A DNA stretch of 64,000 nucleotides from Terriglobus albidus (GTDB lineage Bacteria > Acidobacteriota > Terriglobia > Terriglobales > Acidobacteriaceae). Position numbers and translations under genes: made by a program. Location: the NCBI RefSeq assembly GCF_025685425.1, contig NZ_JAGTAS010000054.1, positions 62,001-126,000 of the forward strand. The letters are read 5' to 3'. This document shows positions 34,040 through 42,286 of this stretch, one piece after another (the stretch's first letter is position 1; each line of letters starts with the position of its first letter). The notes under the pieces were generated by a model. That model was given only the letters and a program-made list of their open reading frames with translations. It was not told where the DNA came from and made no database searches.

Positions 34040-34651
34040 CTATGCCTGCGGGACCGGAGTCGGCTCGGCCGCGCCTTCCGGCTTGGGGGCGGCGGGCTTC
34101 TTGACCTCGGCCTTCTTGGTCGGAGCCAGAATGGCGTGCAGCGTAGTGCCTTCCATGCGCGGCATGAACTCGACCGTGCCGTTCTCGCCCACATCCTGAA
34201 TCAGGCGGTGGATGATCTTGTAGCCAAGATCGCGGTGCGCCATCTGGCGGCCCTTGAAGCGCAGACTGGCCTTCACCTTGTCGCCATCCTGCAGGAAGCG
34301 GACAGCCTGGTTTTTCTTCGTCTGGTAGTCATGCTCGTCTACGGTGACGGAGAACTTCACTTCCTTGATGGTGATGACCTTCTGCTTCTTCTTCGCGGCG
34401 CGATCGCTCTTGTCCTTCTCGTAGAGAAACTTGCCGTAATCCTGAATACGGCACACCGGGGGAACGGCATTCGGCGAAATCTCCACCAGGTCCAGTCCGC
34501 GTTCGCGTGCGATCTTTAGGGCATCGAATGGCTGCATGATACCGACCTGCTCGCCATTCTCGTCAATCACACGCACCTCACGCGCGCGGATTCTTTCGTT
34601 GGTGCGGATGAAACTCTTTTGCGATCGCTTGTCGTTAAACGGTGGTGGAAT
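34040..34651 (-). CDS. infC: Translation initiation factor IF-3, with ATT start codon
   Basis: IF-3 binds the 30S subunit, checks start codon and initiator tRNA, and blocks early 50S joining. The 203-residue protein contains FIRTNERIRAREVRVIDENG and the C-domain motifs FLYEKDKSDRAAKKKQKVI and VKASLRFKGRQMAHRDLGYK. The ATT at 34651-34649 is preceded by GGAGG with 6 bases between. The first in-frame GTG (34576) would delete the conserved RxNExIRxxEVR segment. AUU is the rare start used by E. coli infC for self-repression, so similar control is likely. A Lys/Ala/Pro-rich tail of about 30 residues extends beyond the usual end. rpmI and rplT do not follow. Confidence 0.93.
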   Translation of the reverse strand: MPPPFNDKRSQKSFIRTNERIRAREVRVIDENGEQVGIMQPFDALKIARERGLDLVEISPNAVPPVCRIQDYGKFLYEKDKSDRAAKKKQKVITIKEVKFSVTVDEHDYQTKKNQAVRFLQDGDKVKASLRFKGRQMAHRDLGYKIIHRLIQDVGENGTVEFMPRMEGTTLHAILAPTKKAEVKKPAAPKPEGAAEPTPVPQA

Positions 34652-35032
34652 AAGAAGCCTCCGGAATCTTTAGGTCTAGGAATTTGACGCGCCTGCAACG
34701 CCAAACGGCTCGGCACGCAGACGAAAGTATAGCAATTTCGCAGGATCATTGGCTGGATTCCTCCCTGCGATACGCGGAAAGACGCCCCTATGCCCCGAAA
34801 CGGGCACAGTAGAGCGTCTCCCTGCTGCCAGATATTCCGGAAGGGGTGTGCGGCGGCATTTCATTCAGGAACGCCCATCGATGCGGAAGCCCTACACTAC
34901 ACCTACAGGGAAACTCTGTGGCCGATAAGCCAACCGAAGGGGGGTGCTTTCGCATCCCATCTCCCATCAGAACAACATTTTATGTTGCAATGTTGATTGC
35001 CCGGCATAGGGCATGTAAGGAGTTCTGCCTGA
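34652..35032. other. Gap between divergent infC and response regulator genes
   Basis: This 381-bp gap holds the infC leader, the degraded repeat copy E (34812-34917), and an AT-rich segment with AACATTTTATGTTGCAATGTT near 34973-34993 upstream of the response regulator. AAGGAG lies 11 nt before the ATG at 35033. No gene was recognised. Confidence 0.5.
34812..34917 (-). repeat. MITE-like palindromic repeat, copy E (degraded)
   Basis: Starts GAGCGTCTCCCTGCTGCCAG and ends CTACAGGGAAACTCTG. Several changes in both ends and in the inner hairpin (GCATTTCATTCAGGAACGC) break the pairing, so it is the oldest-looking copy. Confidence 0.8.
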
Positions 35033-35629
35033 ATGAAACGCCGCATTTTGCTCGTCGATGACGAAATTGCCGTCCTCCTCACCCTGAAAGCAGTTCTGGA
35101 AATCTCAGGCTTCGACGTCGACACCGCCACCTCCGGCCTGGAGGGTCGCCATAAACTCCGCGCCAAACAGTACGACATGGTCATCACGGACATGCGGATG
35201 GAACACGAACAGGCAGGCCGCGATGTGGTCGGCTTTGCCCGCGGACTGCCCAGTCCTCCGGCGATTGCTCTGCTGACCGCCTTCCCCGTCACCGATGATG
35301 ACTGGCAACAAATGGGCGCCGACAAGATGTTGGTAAAACCCATGCAGACCCGCTCCCTGCTGGAACAGATTGAGGCGCTGCTCGATAAACATCTGGCACG
35401 CACCGGCCCCTCCGTGTCGTCCCCGGTGAAAGCAGGCAAGAAAACCGGCCAAAAGGCAGCCGCCAAAAGAGCAACAAAGAAAGCCGTGAAGAAAGCTGCA
35501 AAGAGGACAGTAAAAGCAGCCTTACCGGCAAAGAAGGTAACGAAGAAGTCAGGCGTAAAGAAGGCGGTCGCAAAACCAGCTAAAGTCGCGAAAAAGGTAG
35601 CCAGGAAAAAACCGGCGAAGAAGCGCTGA
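35033..35629 (+). CDS. Response regulator receiver domain with histone H1-like Lys/Ala tail
   Basis: The 198-residue protein has a receiver domain at 1-120: acidic pocket D9-D10-E11, phosphoacceptor Asp53 in VITDMRM, Thr82 in ALLTAF and Lys102 in LVKPM. After a short linker, residues about 133-198 consist almost only of Lys, Ala, Val and Pro with repeating KKA/AKK units. This resembles the C-terminal tails of eukaryotic H1 and bacterial histone-like proteins such as AlgP. There is no helix-turn-helix output domain, so it may bind DNA non-specifically or act through partner proteins. No histidine kinase is adjacent. A terminator follows. Confidence 0.82.
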   Translation: MKRRILLVDDEIAVLLTLKAVLEISGFDVDTATSGLEGRHKLRAKQYDMVITDMRMEHEQAGRDVVGFARGLPSPPAIALLTAFPVTDDDWQQMGADKMLVKPMQTRSLLEQIEALLDKHLARTGPSVSSPVKAGKKTGQKAAAKRATKKAVKKAAKRTVKAALPAKKVTKKSGVKKAVAKPAKVAKKVARKKPAKKR

Positions 35630-35645
35630 CGCCATCAGCGAGAGG

Positions 35646-35674
35646 AAGGAGGGGGTTCCCTCCTTCTTGCTTTT
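35646..35674 (+). terminator. Rho-independent terminator after the response regulator
   Basis: AAGGAGGG (35646-35653) pairs with CCCTCCTT (35658-35665) around GGTT, followed by CTTGCTTTT. Confidence 0.8.
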
Positions 35675-35810
35675 CCATCACTGCGACATCTCGCGGCAGT
35701 CCGCGGCATACTCCCGAAGCCACACGGGCAGCGCATCGCCAACCTGCCTTCGGGATCTGTACCTCACACCCTGAATCGCACACCTCCGGACAACGCGTTA
35801 AACTGACCAG

Positions 35811-36326
35811 ATGCGAACAGTCGTCTCAACCGTACTGTTAGTCGTGGCCATTCCATGTGTTTTGCTGGCAGGCATGTGGACATGGGCATATTTCTCGACA
35901 CCTGCCGTGGTGACCCAGGCGTATAACCGCGAGCTTGCGCGGACCGCGCCAACCATACGCGCAGCACAGGTACCGGCAGCACTGCTGGAGCAGATCCGGA
36001 ACGCGCGCCCCTTGCCTGAGGCGGTTGCGGAGGCCCTGTTCTTCTTCCCCGGCCAGTACCGCCCGAATCCGGTTCGCAATCTGCAACGCCGTGTCTTTGC
36101 CTCCGCGCTCGATCACCGCCTGAGTGCAGACGAGCAGCTGCAGCTCTACCTCAATCACGCCAACTTCGGCCCGCTGCATAGCGGTCCAACCCCGGATAAA
36201 GATATCGTCGGTTTCGCAGCTGCGGCCCAGGCTTATTTCGATAAACCGCTCACGAACCTGGCTCCGGAACAGTTGCAGGCTCTGCTCGACGCGCTGCAGC
36301 ACAAATCCATACAATCTGCTTCATGA
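35811..36326 (+). CDS. Membrane-anchored GT51 (peptidoglycan glycosyltransferase)-like remnant
   Basis: The 171-residue protein has one N-terminal transmembrane helix (about 5-28) and a C-terminal part resembling the second half of the GT51 domain: SADEQLQLYLNHANFG (105-120) and GFAAAAQAYFDKPLTNLAPE (134-153), equivalent to LELYLN.vyFG and GI.aAA..YFgK....L. The first half with the catalytic EDxxFxxHxG glutamate is missing or unrecognisable, so glycan polymerisation is unlikely. It may bind lipid II or be a decayed gene. Its stop overlaps the start of the flavin reductase gene by ATGA (36323-36326). Confidence 0.65.
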   Translation: MRTVVSTVLLVVAIPCVLLAGMWTWAYFSTPAVVTQAYNRELARTAPTIRAAQVPAALLEQIRNARPLPEAVAEALFFFPGQYRPNPVRNLQRRVFASALDHRLSADEQLQLYLNHANFGPLHSGPTPDKDIVGFAAAAQAYFDKPLTNLAPEQLQALLDALQHKSIQSAS

Positions 36327-36967
36327 GTGCGGAGTTTACGTCGTTCGATCTTTCGACCATGACGCCCGGCGGTATCTATAAGCTGCTGGCGTCACTCGTC
36401 GTGCCTCGGCCCATCGCCTGGGTCGTTTCGCAGTCGACCACTGGCCATCTGAACGCAGCACCCTTCTCCTTCTTCAATCTGCTTGCTTCCGACCCGCCGG
36501 TTGTAGGTGTTGGCTTCGGCATGCACTCCTCCGGAGCGGACAAGGACACCTATACCAACATCATTGAGACCGAAGAATTCACGGTTCACATCGTGACCGA
36601 AGAGACTGCCGAGGCAATGAACATCACGGCGGTGGAAGCTCCTCACCATGTCAATGAGATTGAACTTGCCGGCCTGACCCTGGCTCCCAGCATGGCCGTA
36701 AAGACCCCGCGCATCCTGGAGTCCCCGGCTGCATTGGAGTGTCGTCTGCTGCAAACCATCCAGCCTGGCCGGACAAGCAAGATCATTCTTGGTGAAGTCG
36801 TCTACGCCCACGTCCTGACAAGCGCCTTCTCTGACCTGGAGAGGCTGAATATGGATGTCCACGCGATTCACCAGATCGGCCGCATGCAGGGAGGCCTGGG
36901 CGGCGGTTATACGCGCACGCGCGATACCTTCGATATCCCGCGTCCGGTGTGGAAAGAACGTTCCTAG
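36323..36967 (+). CDS. Flavin reductase-like FMN-binding split-barrel protein
   Basis: The 214-residue cytoplasmic protein matches the flavin-reductase-like family: YKLLASLVVPRPIAWVVSQS at the start, AAPFSFFNLLASDPPVVGVG in the middle (FMN phosphate and isoalloxazine contacts) and EFTVHIVTEETAEAMNIT. DUF447-like and styrene monooxygenase reductase proteins share this fold; such proteins bind FMN and often reduce it with NAD(P)H. No partner monooxygenase is adjacent. It is coupled by a 4-bp overlap to the GT51-like gene, an unexpected pairing. Confidence 0.85.
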   Translation: MSAEFTSFDLSTMTPGGIYKLLASLVVPRPIAWVVSQSTTGHLNAAPFSFFNLLASDPPVVGVGFGMHSSGADKDTYTNIIETEEFTVHIVTEETAEAMNITAVEAPHHVNEIELAGLTLAPSMAVKTPRILESPAALECRLLQTIQPGRTSKIILGEVVYAHVLTSAFSDLERLNMDVHAIHQIGRMQGGLGGGYTRTRDTFDIPRPVWKERS

Positions 36968-36972
36968 GTTCT

Positions 36973-37014
36973 GTTGCTAGTTCCTGGTTGCTAGTTCCTG
37001 GTTGCTAGTTCCCG
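36973..37014 (+). repeat. Three tandem copies of a 14-bp unit
   Basis: GTTGCTAGTTCCTG occurs at 36973-36986 and 36987-37000, and GTTGCTAGTTCCCG at 37001-37014, directly after the flavin reductase stop codon. The third copy differs by one base. There are no spacers, so it is not a CRISPR array. Confidence 0.9.
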
Positions 37015-37038
37015 GTTAAGGTCTCTCGACAACCTTGG

Positions 37039-37263
37039 AATTGGGTGCCCCATCCATCGCAAACGGGGTCCCCAACGAACTTGGTTCGCTGGGGCGGGAA
37101 AGCGATGGCTGGGAGATTCGAGCGGAGCTCGAACCTGTCTTTGTCATTTCGTGGCAATCCAAGAAAACAGAGAAATCTGCTTCTTCCCCACTCTTCTGGC
37201 GACCAAGGAAGAAGCAATATGCTTCGCAAATTCCCACCATCGCTTTGCGATGGATGGGGCACC
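37039..37263. repeat. Cluster of dispersed palindromic repeats (GCCCCATCC/GCGATGG family)
   Basis: The gap 36968-37382 contains GGGTGCCCCATCCATCGCAA near 37039-37058, GCGATGGCTGGGAG near 37101, GGAGCTCGAACC near 37123, and an inverted version (CCATCGCTTTGCGATGG, then ATGGGGCACCC) at 37237-37264. Related units occur at 43697, 46494 and 51926. The inner part also carries CGAACTTGGTTCG. The arrangement suggests a composite of two inverted units. No gene is evident here. Confidence 0.8.
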
Positions 37264-37382
37264 CCGGTGTATGGGCGGCCATCAAGTCTCCAACTGAGTT
37301 CTGAATTGGGAAGCGAAGCTGGTTTCCATGCCTGTTTTTTCGGGCGTTTCTGTTCTGTACCGCTACAGTACTGACAGCAACC

Positions 37383-38996
37383 ATGCTTTCTCCCTCGCGT
37401 CCTGGCATCCGCACCAGCGGAATAACCTTTGCTGTGCTCACGACAGTGCTCCTGGCCGGATGCGGCAGTGGCGGTTCGCTGAGCCTGCTCTCTGGAACGA
37501 CTTCATCCGGCTCCGGAACAACGGCATCGGGGTCGTCTTCTGGTACATCGAGCGGAACCGGTAGCTCGTCCTCGGGAAGTGGCAGTACAAGCTCTGGAAG
37601 TTCTTCAAGCTCCGGCAGCAGCTCTGGTTCAGGTACAGGGAGCTCATCTTCAGGCAGTGGCAGCACCGGTTCGGGAAGCTCTTCGGGTTCTGGCAGCAGC
37701 ACAGGATCAGGAAGCGGAAGCTCCTCGTCCTCTGGCAGCAGCGTTCCCACCATCCTCCTCTCGCAGCCCTTCATAGGCCAAACTACCGGCCAGAACGTAA
37801 CGTATGTCGCTACGGCTACTGCCAATGCTTGCAGCAAGGGCATCGCTTCGATGGGCGTTTACGTAGATGGCAAGTTCGTCTACGTCATTCAGGGTGGGTC
37901 TCTCAATACGACCCTGTCGTTTACTCCCGGCCCTCACGACACCGCGATAGAAGCGTCGGATCTTTGCGGCAGCTCGTCGAAGCTCTCGGTTCCCATCACA
38001 GTGACGCCTCAGACTCAGGTCTGGGTCAACTCCCCGAGCGCAGGTAAGTCGAGCACCCAGCCGGCCTTTGTAGCCTCCGCAACAACGACCTGTGCCTCCG
38101 GTATTGCAGCGATGGAGCTGTATGTCGACGACCAGCTAGTCGAGGCCGAACAAGGTAACACCCTCAACTACCAGGTGGCGCTGTCACCCGGCGCACACCA
38201 TACTCTGGTGCAGTCCCGAGATAATTGCGGCAGCTCCGCCAAGACACCTATCGATCTTGTGGTTGTAGGAGCTTCGAATACCTTCACGAACCTGCAGGCA
38301 AGTCCCGCATGGAACATGTCAGGGCAGAAGGCCCCGTACTATGACAACTGCGTCGATCACACCGAGCCCGGCGCATGCGATGGAGTGACGTACTCTTATA
38401 ACCGGAATATCGCGTCACCGTCGCTCACGGGTTCTGCGACACAGTTCAATCTTGGCGGTACTCTGCCCTACTCGGATGTGCTCTTCTGGAATCACCTCAT
38501 CGGAGCGTTCTCTTCGCAGAACCTTCCGGACTACGACCATACGCTCATTACTACGACGAAGAACTTCACCTACGATGCCTACTTCTACGTCACCAGCTAT
38601 GACGAGGTGCACACGCAGGCGCTCGAATTCGATATCAACTGGTTTCTCAACTCCACCGGCATGACGTGGGGAACCGAGTGCCGGCTTCGCGGCGGCCACG
38701 TGTGGGCGTTGTGGAACAACGTCGGCAAGCAGTGGGAGGTTACTGGCATCCCATGCACTCCGATAAAGGATGCATGGAATCACGTGACCATCAATGGAAA
38801 ACGCAATGACGACAACACACTGACCTATCAGACCATCACGCTGAACGGAAAGTCGGTTGTATTGAATAAGACGATTGCTCCCTTCTGGGTGCCGGCCGAC
38901 TGGTATGGAGTTACGGTGAATTACCAGATGGATGGCGATGAAAAACAGACCTCCATCAAGAGCTACGTCGACAAGTTCAGCTTTATGTTCTGGTAG
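37383..38996 (+). CDS. Lipoprotein with Ser/Gly-rich linker, Ig-like repeats and lectin-like C-terminal domain
   Basis: The 537-residue protein has a lipobox (VLLAGCGSGG, Cys near residue 26), then about 85 residues almost entirely Ser, Gly and Thr (37-120). Two beta-sandwich repeats of about 85 residues follow, each with a Cys pair and SMGVYVDG/AMELYVDDQLV plus LCGSSSKL/NCGSSAKT motifs. The C-terminal domain of about 230 residues contains SPAWNMSGQKAPYYDNCVD and ends FSFMFW, resembling a concanavalin-like sandwich. It is probably displayed on the outer membrane and may bind carbohydrate. The family is typical of Acidobacteria, but its function is unknown. Confidence 0.75.
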   Translation: MLSPSRPGIRTSGITFAVLTTVLLAGCGSGGSLSLLSGTTSSGSGTTASGSSSGTSSGTGSSSSGSGSTSSGSSSSSGSSSGSGTGSSSSGSGSTGSGSSSGSGSSTGSGSGSSSSSGSSVPTILLSQPFIGQTTGQNVTYVATATANACSKGIASMGVYVDGKFVYVIQGGSLNTTLSFTPGPHDTAIEASDLCGSSSKLSVPITVTPQTQVWVNSPSAGKSSTQPAFVASATTTCASGIAAMELYVDDQLVEAEQGNTLNYQVALSPGAHHTLVQSRDNCGSSAKTPIDLVVVGASNTFTNLQASPAWNMSGQKAPYYDNCVDHTEPGACDGVTYSYNRNIASPSLTGSATQFNLGGTLPYSDVLFWNHLIGAFSSQNLPDYDHTLITTTKNFTYDAYFYVTSYDEVHTQALEFDINWFLNSTGMTWGTECRLRGGHVWALWNNVGKQWEVTGIPCTPIKDAWNHVTINGKRNDDNTLTYQTITLNGKSVVLNKTIAPFWVPADWYGVTVNYQMDGDEKQTSIKSYVDKFSFMFW

Positions 38997-39328
38997 ACCC
39001 TGTAAGAGGGCTTGTCAAAAGTTCGTCATCCTGAACGAAAGTGAAGGATCTGCTTTTCTTGGGTCGGTAAAGGACGCTGCAGAGTTATAGAGCGGGCCTT
39101 CAGCCCTTTCACATCTTGTGGGCACCTAAACCTGGGGCGTTGCCCCAGGCTGGTATAGAGCGCGCCTTCATCGCTTACAGGCATAGCCCTTTTTGTCATT
39201 CCGGAGCGTTGCGGAGAAAATCTGCTTTTGATCATCTTCGCTGCCCGGGTGCCCCACCCTCGCAACGCTAGGGTGGGTTAGGAATACCCGCACCTCGACG
39301 CAATCGAATTTGTCGACACAATCAGCAA
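38997..39328. other. Intergenic region with short palindromic repeat debris
   Basis: This 332-bp gap between convergent genes contains GGGCCTTCAGCCC near 39092, a CCTGGGGCGTTGCCCCAGG hairpin near 39130-39148, GTCATTCCGGAGCG near 39195 and GGGTGCCCCACCCTCGCAAC followed by GCTAGGGTGGG near 39247-39277. These are the phylum-typical intergenic units seen elsewhere in the window. No gene was recognised. Confidence 0.6.
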
Positions 39329-39886
39329 CTACTCGACATTTCCCGTCAGATCCAAGCCAACGATCTGGCTGTTTGCGTCTAACGTGATCTCAAGGACAGT
39401 ACCGTTCTGCCACTCCCAGTGCAGCAGCGTTGTCTGTGGGCGTTTTCCGGGGATGATGGTGACGCGAGAGCCGTATGCGGCAATCGCCTTCGATGCGGCA
39501 TCGCCCATACCAACACCACGGAATGTCGCACAACTGCCAGGCTCGGGTTTACTGACCGCGGGCTGATCCTCCGGCCGGGTGACGGTCGCCGAGTAGGTCG
39601 TCCGCGGGCCGTTGGGGTTGGCGTACCTTGAGAGCACGCGCACATGGCAGGCCGGCGTATCCCACTCCACCGACTCGTCTCCGCCGCCCAAACCGTTGGC
39701 GTCGTTTTCCATCATCACGGCATTCTTGTGCAGATCAGCAGGCAATTTATACCGGCCCGCCTGGATATCAACGCCCGCAAGTCTGCGCTCCGCCAGCCCC
39801 GGGGTGGTGCTGGAGGCAGGTTTCTGCGCGAGGGCAGGGGTGACGTATAGCGGCAGCAACAGGGCGCCGAAGGTTCGCAAACCCAC
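39329..39886 (-). CDS. Exported hypothetical protein
   Basis: I place the start at the GTG at 39886, giving MGLRTFGALLLPLYVTPALA, a signal peptide cleaved near AQ; GGAAGGAG lies upstream. The 185-residue product has a Cys pair (TPACHVRV and GSCATFRG), a GDAASKAIAAYG motif and a C-terminal WEWQNGTVLEITLDANSQIV strand. I do not recognise a named family; the last part resembles beta-rich substrate-binding modules. It is divergent from the pabA/trpG gene with 90 bp between starts. Confidence 0.55.
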   Translation of the reverse strand: MGLRTFGALLLPLYVTPALAQKPASSTTPGLAERRLAGVDIQAGRYKLPADLHKNAVMMENDANGLGGGDESVEWDTPACHVRVLSRYANPNGPRTTYSATVTRPEDQPAVSKPEPGSCATFRGVGMGDAASKAIAAYGSRVTIIPGKRPQTTLLHWEWQNGTVLEITLDANSQIVGLDLTGNVE

Positions 39887-39976
39887 AGATTCTTTTACTC
39901 CTTCCTGGCAACCATATCGCAAGTGGAGTTGGATGCGGAATTTCGAGCGATACACTAAAGACAGGGATTCTCAGCT

Positions 39977-40564
39977 ATGGTCTTCGTTCTGGATAACTAC
40001 GACTCTTTCACCTACAACCTGGTGCAGTACATGGGCGAGCTGGGCGCGGAGCTGGTCATCCGCCGCAACGACGAGCTGTCGCCTGAGGAGATCGAAGCGC
40101 TGAAGCCTTCGCATATCGTCATCTCCCCCGGTCCCTGCACGCCGCAGGATGCGGGCGTCTCCATTGATCTGATCCGCCACTTTGCCGGGCCCGCCCGAAG
40201 TGCTGGTGTGCCGATCCTCGGCGTCTGTCTCGGCCATCAGGCCATCGGAGCAGCCTTTGGAGCCACCGTCACCCGCGCTGCCCGCCTGATGCACGGCAAA
40301 ACCAGCGAGGTGGAGCACGATGGCAAAACCGTCTTTCACGGCATTCAGACGCCAATGACCTGCACCCGCTACCATTCACTGATCGTGACCGAGGAGTCGT
40401 TGCCGCCTGAGCTTGAAGTCTCCGCGCGCACGCAGGACCCGGCCGGAAGCACAGTGATGGGCCTGCGGCACAAGACTCTGCCGATTGAAGGCGTACAGTT
40501 TCATCCGGAGTCTGTTCTGACGGCAGACGGCAAAAAGCTGATCGCCAATTTTCTGAAGATGTAG
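39977..40564 (+). CDS. pabA: Anthranilate/aminodeoxychorismate synthase glutamine amidotransferase subunit
   Basis: The 195-residue class I amidotransferase has [20 protein letters not shown] at the N-terminus, [11 protein letters not shown] (50-60), nucleophile Cys84 in [10 protein letters not shown] and the His176/Glu178 pair in FHPESV. It releases ammonia from glutamine for the chorismate-using subunit of folate (PabB) or tryptophan (TrpE) synthesis. Sequence alone does not separate PabA from TrpG and many bacteria use one protein for both; no trp or pab partner is adjacent. The next gene begins on the base after its stop. Confidence 0.9.
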   Translation: MVFVLDNYDSFTYNLVQYMGELGAELVIRRNDELSPEEIEALKPSHIVISPGPCTPQDAGVSIDLIRHFAGPARSAGVPILGVCLGHQAIGAAFGATVTRAARLMHGKTSEVEHDGKTVFHGIQTPMTCTRYHSLIVTEESLPPELEVSARTQDPAGSTVMGLRHKTLPIEGVQFHPESVLTADGKKLIANFLKM

Positions 40565-41539
40565 ATGAAAGATCCAGCACAGCACGGGTTGGGACCGGTC
40601 AAGCACGGCACATGTCTTGTCGCCGCCTTCGTGCTGCTGGCTGCCGTATCACCGGCACAACAGCCTATCGGCACCGTGGTCACCGAGAATGCATCTATCA
40701 GCGGTCTGGTCACGGTCTCAAACCAGAAGGCCACGATCGCCAATCAGGGATCCATCACTGCGGCGACCGATCGCACCGCAGAGCTGACACTGACCCGCGG
40801 CGGCGTGGTACGTGTGTGCTCTACTTCGTCCATCCACGTCTCGCAGGCGAACGCCACCGATCCTCCTCTGCTGCTCGCTCTGGATCGCGGAGCTTTGGAG
40901 GCCAGCTTCCCGGTAACCGCTTCCGACATGCTGATGACCCCCGACCTGCGTTTCCAGGCCAGCGCGGCCGGTGAGCTCAATCTCCATCTGCGGGTTACCC
41001 CGAATGGCGACACCTGCGTGGATAACCGCAGTAAAGCGGACGCTCCTCTGCTCCATGTCACCAGCGCCTTCGGCCCGGAAGGTTACTTCATCAAACCCGG
41101 ACAACATCTGCTGTTTGTCGGCGGATCGCTGACACGAGTGATCGATACAGAGACTACCGCCTGCGGCTGCCCGCCGCCCCAGCCGGAGCCGGCGCCAGTT
41201 CCTGTCCAGGTTGCTGAGGGGAAGCCGGTCACGCCTACACAGGCAGCTGCCCAACATCCTTTCCCGGAAGCCCAGTCCGCCGGCTTGGCGCCTGGCCCCG
41301 TGACCGACCCGGTGCCCATTGGAGAAGTCCACACCCAGATCGCTACGACTCTCTCCGTGAATGGCAATGCGCCAAAGCCCATTCCACCACCTCCTCCCGC
41401 TCCGGAGCCCCAGCCACCCGCACAGCCGAAAAAGGCCGCCGAAAAGCCGGCGACGAAATCAAACGCCTTCCAGAAGATCGGACATTTTTTCAAACATATC
41501 TTCGGTGGCGGAAAACAGGTTGGAGTGTCGGGGAACTAG
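40565..41539 (+). CDS. Exported protein with Pro-rich C-terminal region, function unknown
   Basis: The 324-residue protein starts directly after the pabA stop (TAGATG), which suggests coupling. It has a hydrophobic signal segment (about 17-33), a beta-rich domain (about 40-200) with LTRGGVVRVCSTSSIHVS and GYFIKPGQHLLFVG resembling FecR-like beta modules, a CGCPPPQPEPAP stretch, a Pro/Ala-rich linker and a basic end (KIGHFFKHIFGGGKQ). I do not recognise a defined family. The FecR resemblance is weak. Confidence 0.55.
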   Translation: MKDPAQHGLGPVKHGTCLVAAFVLLAAVSPAQQPIGTVVTENASISGLVTVSNQKATIANQGSITAATDRTAELTLTRGGVVRVCSTSSIHVSQANATDPPLLLALDRGALEASFPVTASDMLMTPDLRFQASAAGELNLHLRVTPNGDTCVDNRSKADAPLLHVTSAFGPEGYFIKPGQHLLFVGGSLTRVIDTETTACGCPPPQPEPAPVPVQVAEGKPVTPTQAAAQHPFPEAQSAGLAPGPVTDPVPIGEVHTQIATTLSVNGNAPKPIPPPPPAPEPQPPAQPKKAAEKPATKSNAFQKIGHFFKHIFGGGKQVGVSGN

Positions 41540-41665
41540 CCAATTGTTAACGCACGGGACTGTATCGGAATCCGATCGGTATTCAAAATCGATGGCTTCC
41601 TTATCCGCCCTAGCGTTGCGAGCGCTCACCCCGACGGCGGGGCACCCGATAAGGAAAGAATCGCC

Positions 41666-42163
41666 CTAACGATGAGCTTCGAAGAGCCAATGTAGCAACC
41701 ACCCGAAGGGCGAATAGGGATTGTGTTCGCCGAAGTGGAATTCTCCGAGCGTCTCTTTTTCTCCAGGCCTCTCAAGCAACAGGAAGTGCGCGGAGTTCGC
41801 ACCGGTGAGCCAGGAGCCGCGTGTGCGGAACTCCCGTTTTCCAGCATGGGTGCCGCGTCTTCTGCGAAACCCGGCTGCGAGCAGTGCCCTCTCCGCATCG
41901 AGAAGCGATCCTGGAAAGGTGAAGGTCCCAGCAGCGGTCTGACCGGCCTCAGTCTTCGAGTGGGTGATACGAAAGCAGAAATTGCCAAAACAATCCTGCC
42001 CATCATGCGTCACCGGCGGATGCCCGTTGCTCACCGTGACCGGGTGCAACCCACCATCGAGCTCGGCGTACAAACCACCCGGCAGGACGCGTAGACACGC
42101 TGCGAGGCTATGTCCTGCCGAGAGAATCTCTTGTGTGAAACGTGGCTTAGCCCGACGCGGCAT
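41666..42163 (-). CDS. Hypothetical protein
   Basis: The ATG at 42163 is preceded by AGGAGAG at 5 bp, so I prefer it over longer in-frame extensions that would run into the divergent DUF4159 gene. The 165-residue soluble protein begins MPRRAKPRFTQEILSAGHSL and contains VTHDGQDCFGNFCFRI and GFRRRRGTHAGKREF. No family was recognised. It shares a 123-bp promoter region with the divergent DUF4159 gene. Confidence 0.5.
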   Translation of the reverse strand: MPRRAKPRFTQEILSAGHSLAACLRVLPGGLYAELDGGLHPVTVSNGHPPVTHDGQDCFGNFCFRITHSKTEAGQTAAGTFTFPGSLLDAERALLAAGFRRRRGTHAGKREFRTRGSWLTGANSAHFLLLERPGEKETLGEFHFGEHNPYSPFGWLLHWLFEAHR

Positions 42164-42286
42164 GATCTCTCCTGAGGATGACATATCCTCCAGAGCTGCA
42201 CTTTCCCCCCGGCCTGCGTCCAAGTAGACATAGGGTACGCCATCCAAGATGAGGGGCGTGCTATCTTCTGGCCAACGGGAGCTGGT

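Noticed and set aside
36973-37014. Possible CRISPR array
   Set aside because: The three 14-bp units are contiguous with no spacers and no cas gene is present.
37560-37740. Ser/Gly-coding segment as a DNA minisatellite
   Set aside because: The codons vary although the amino acids repeat, so this is a protein linker under selection for composition rather than an exact tandem DNA repeat.
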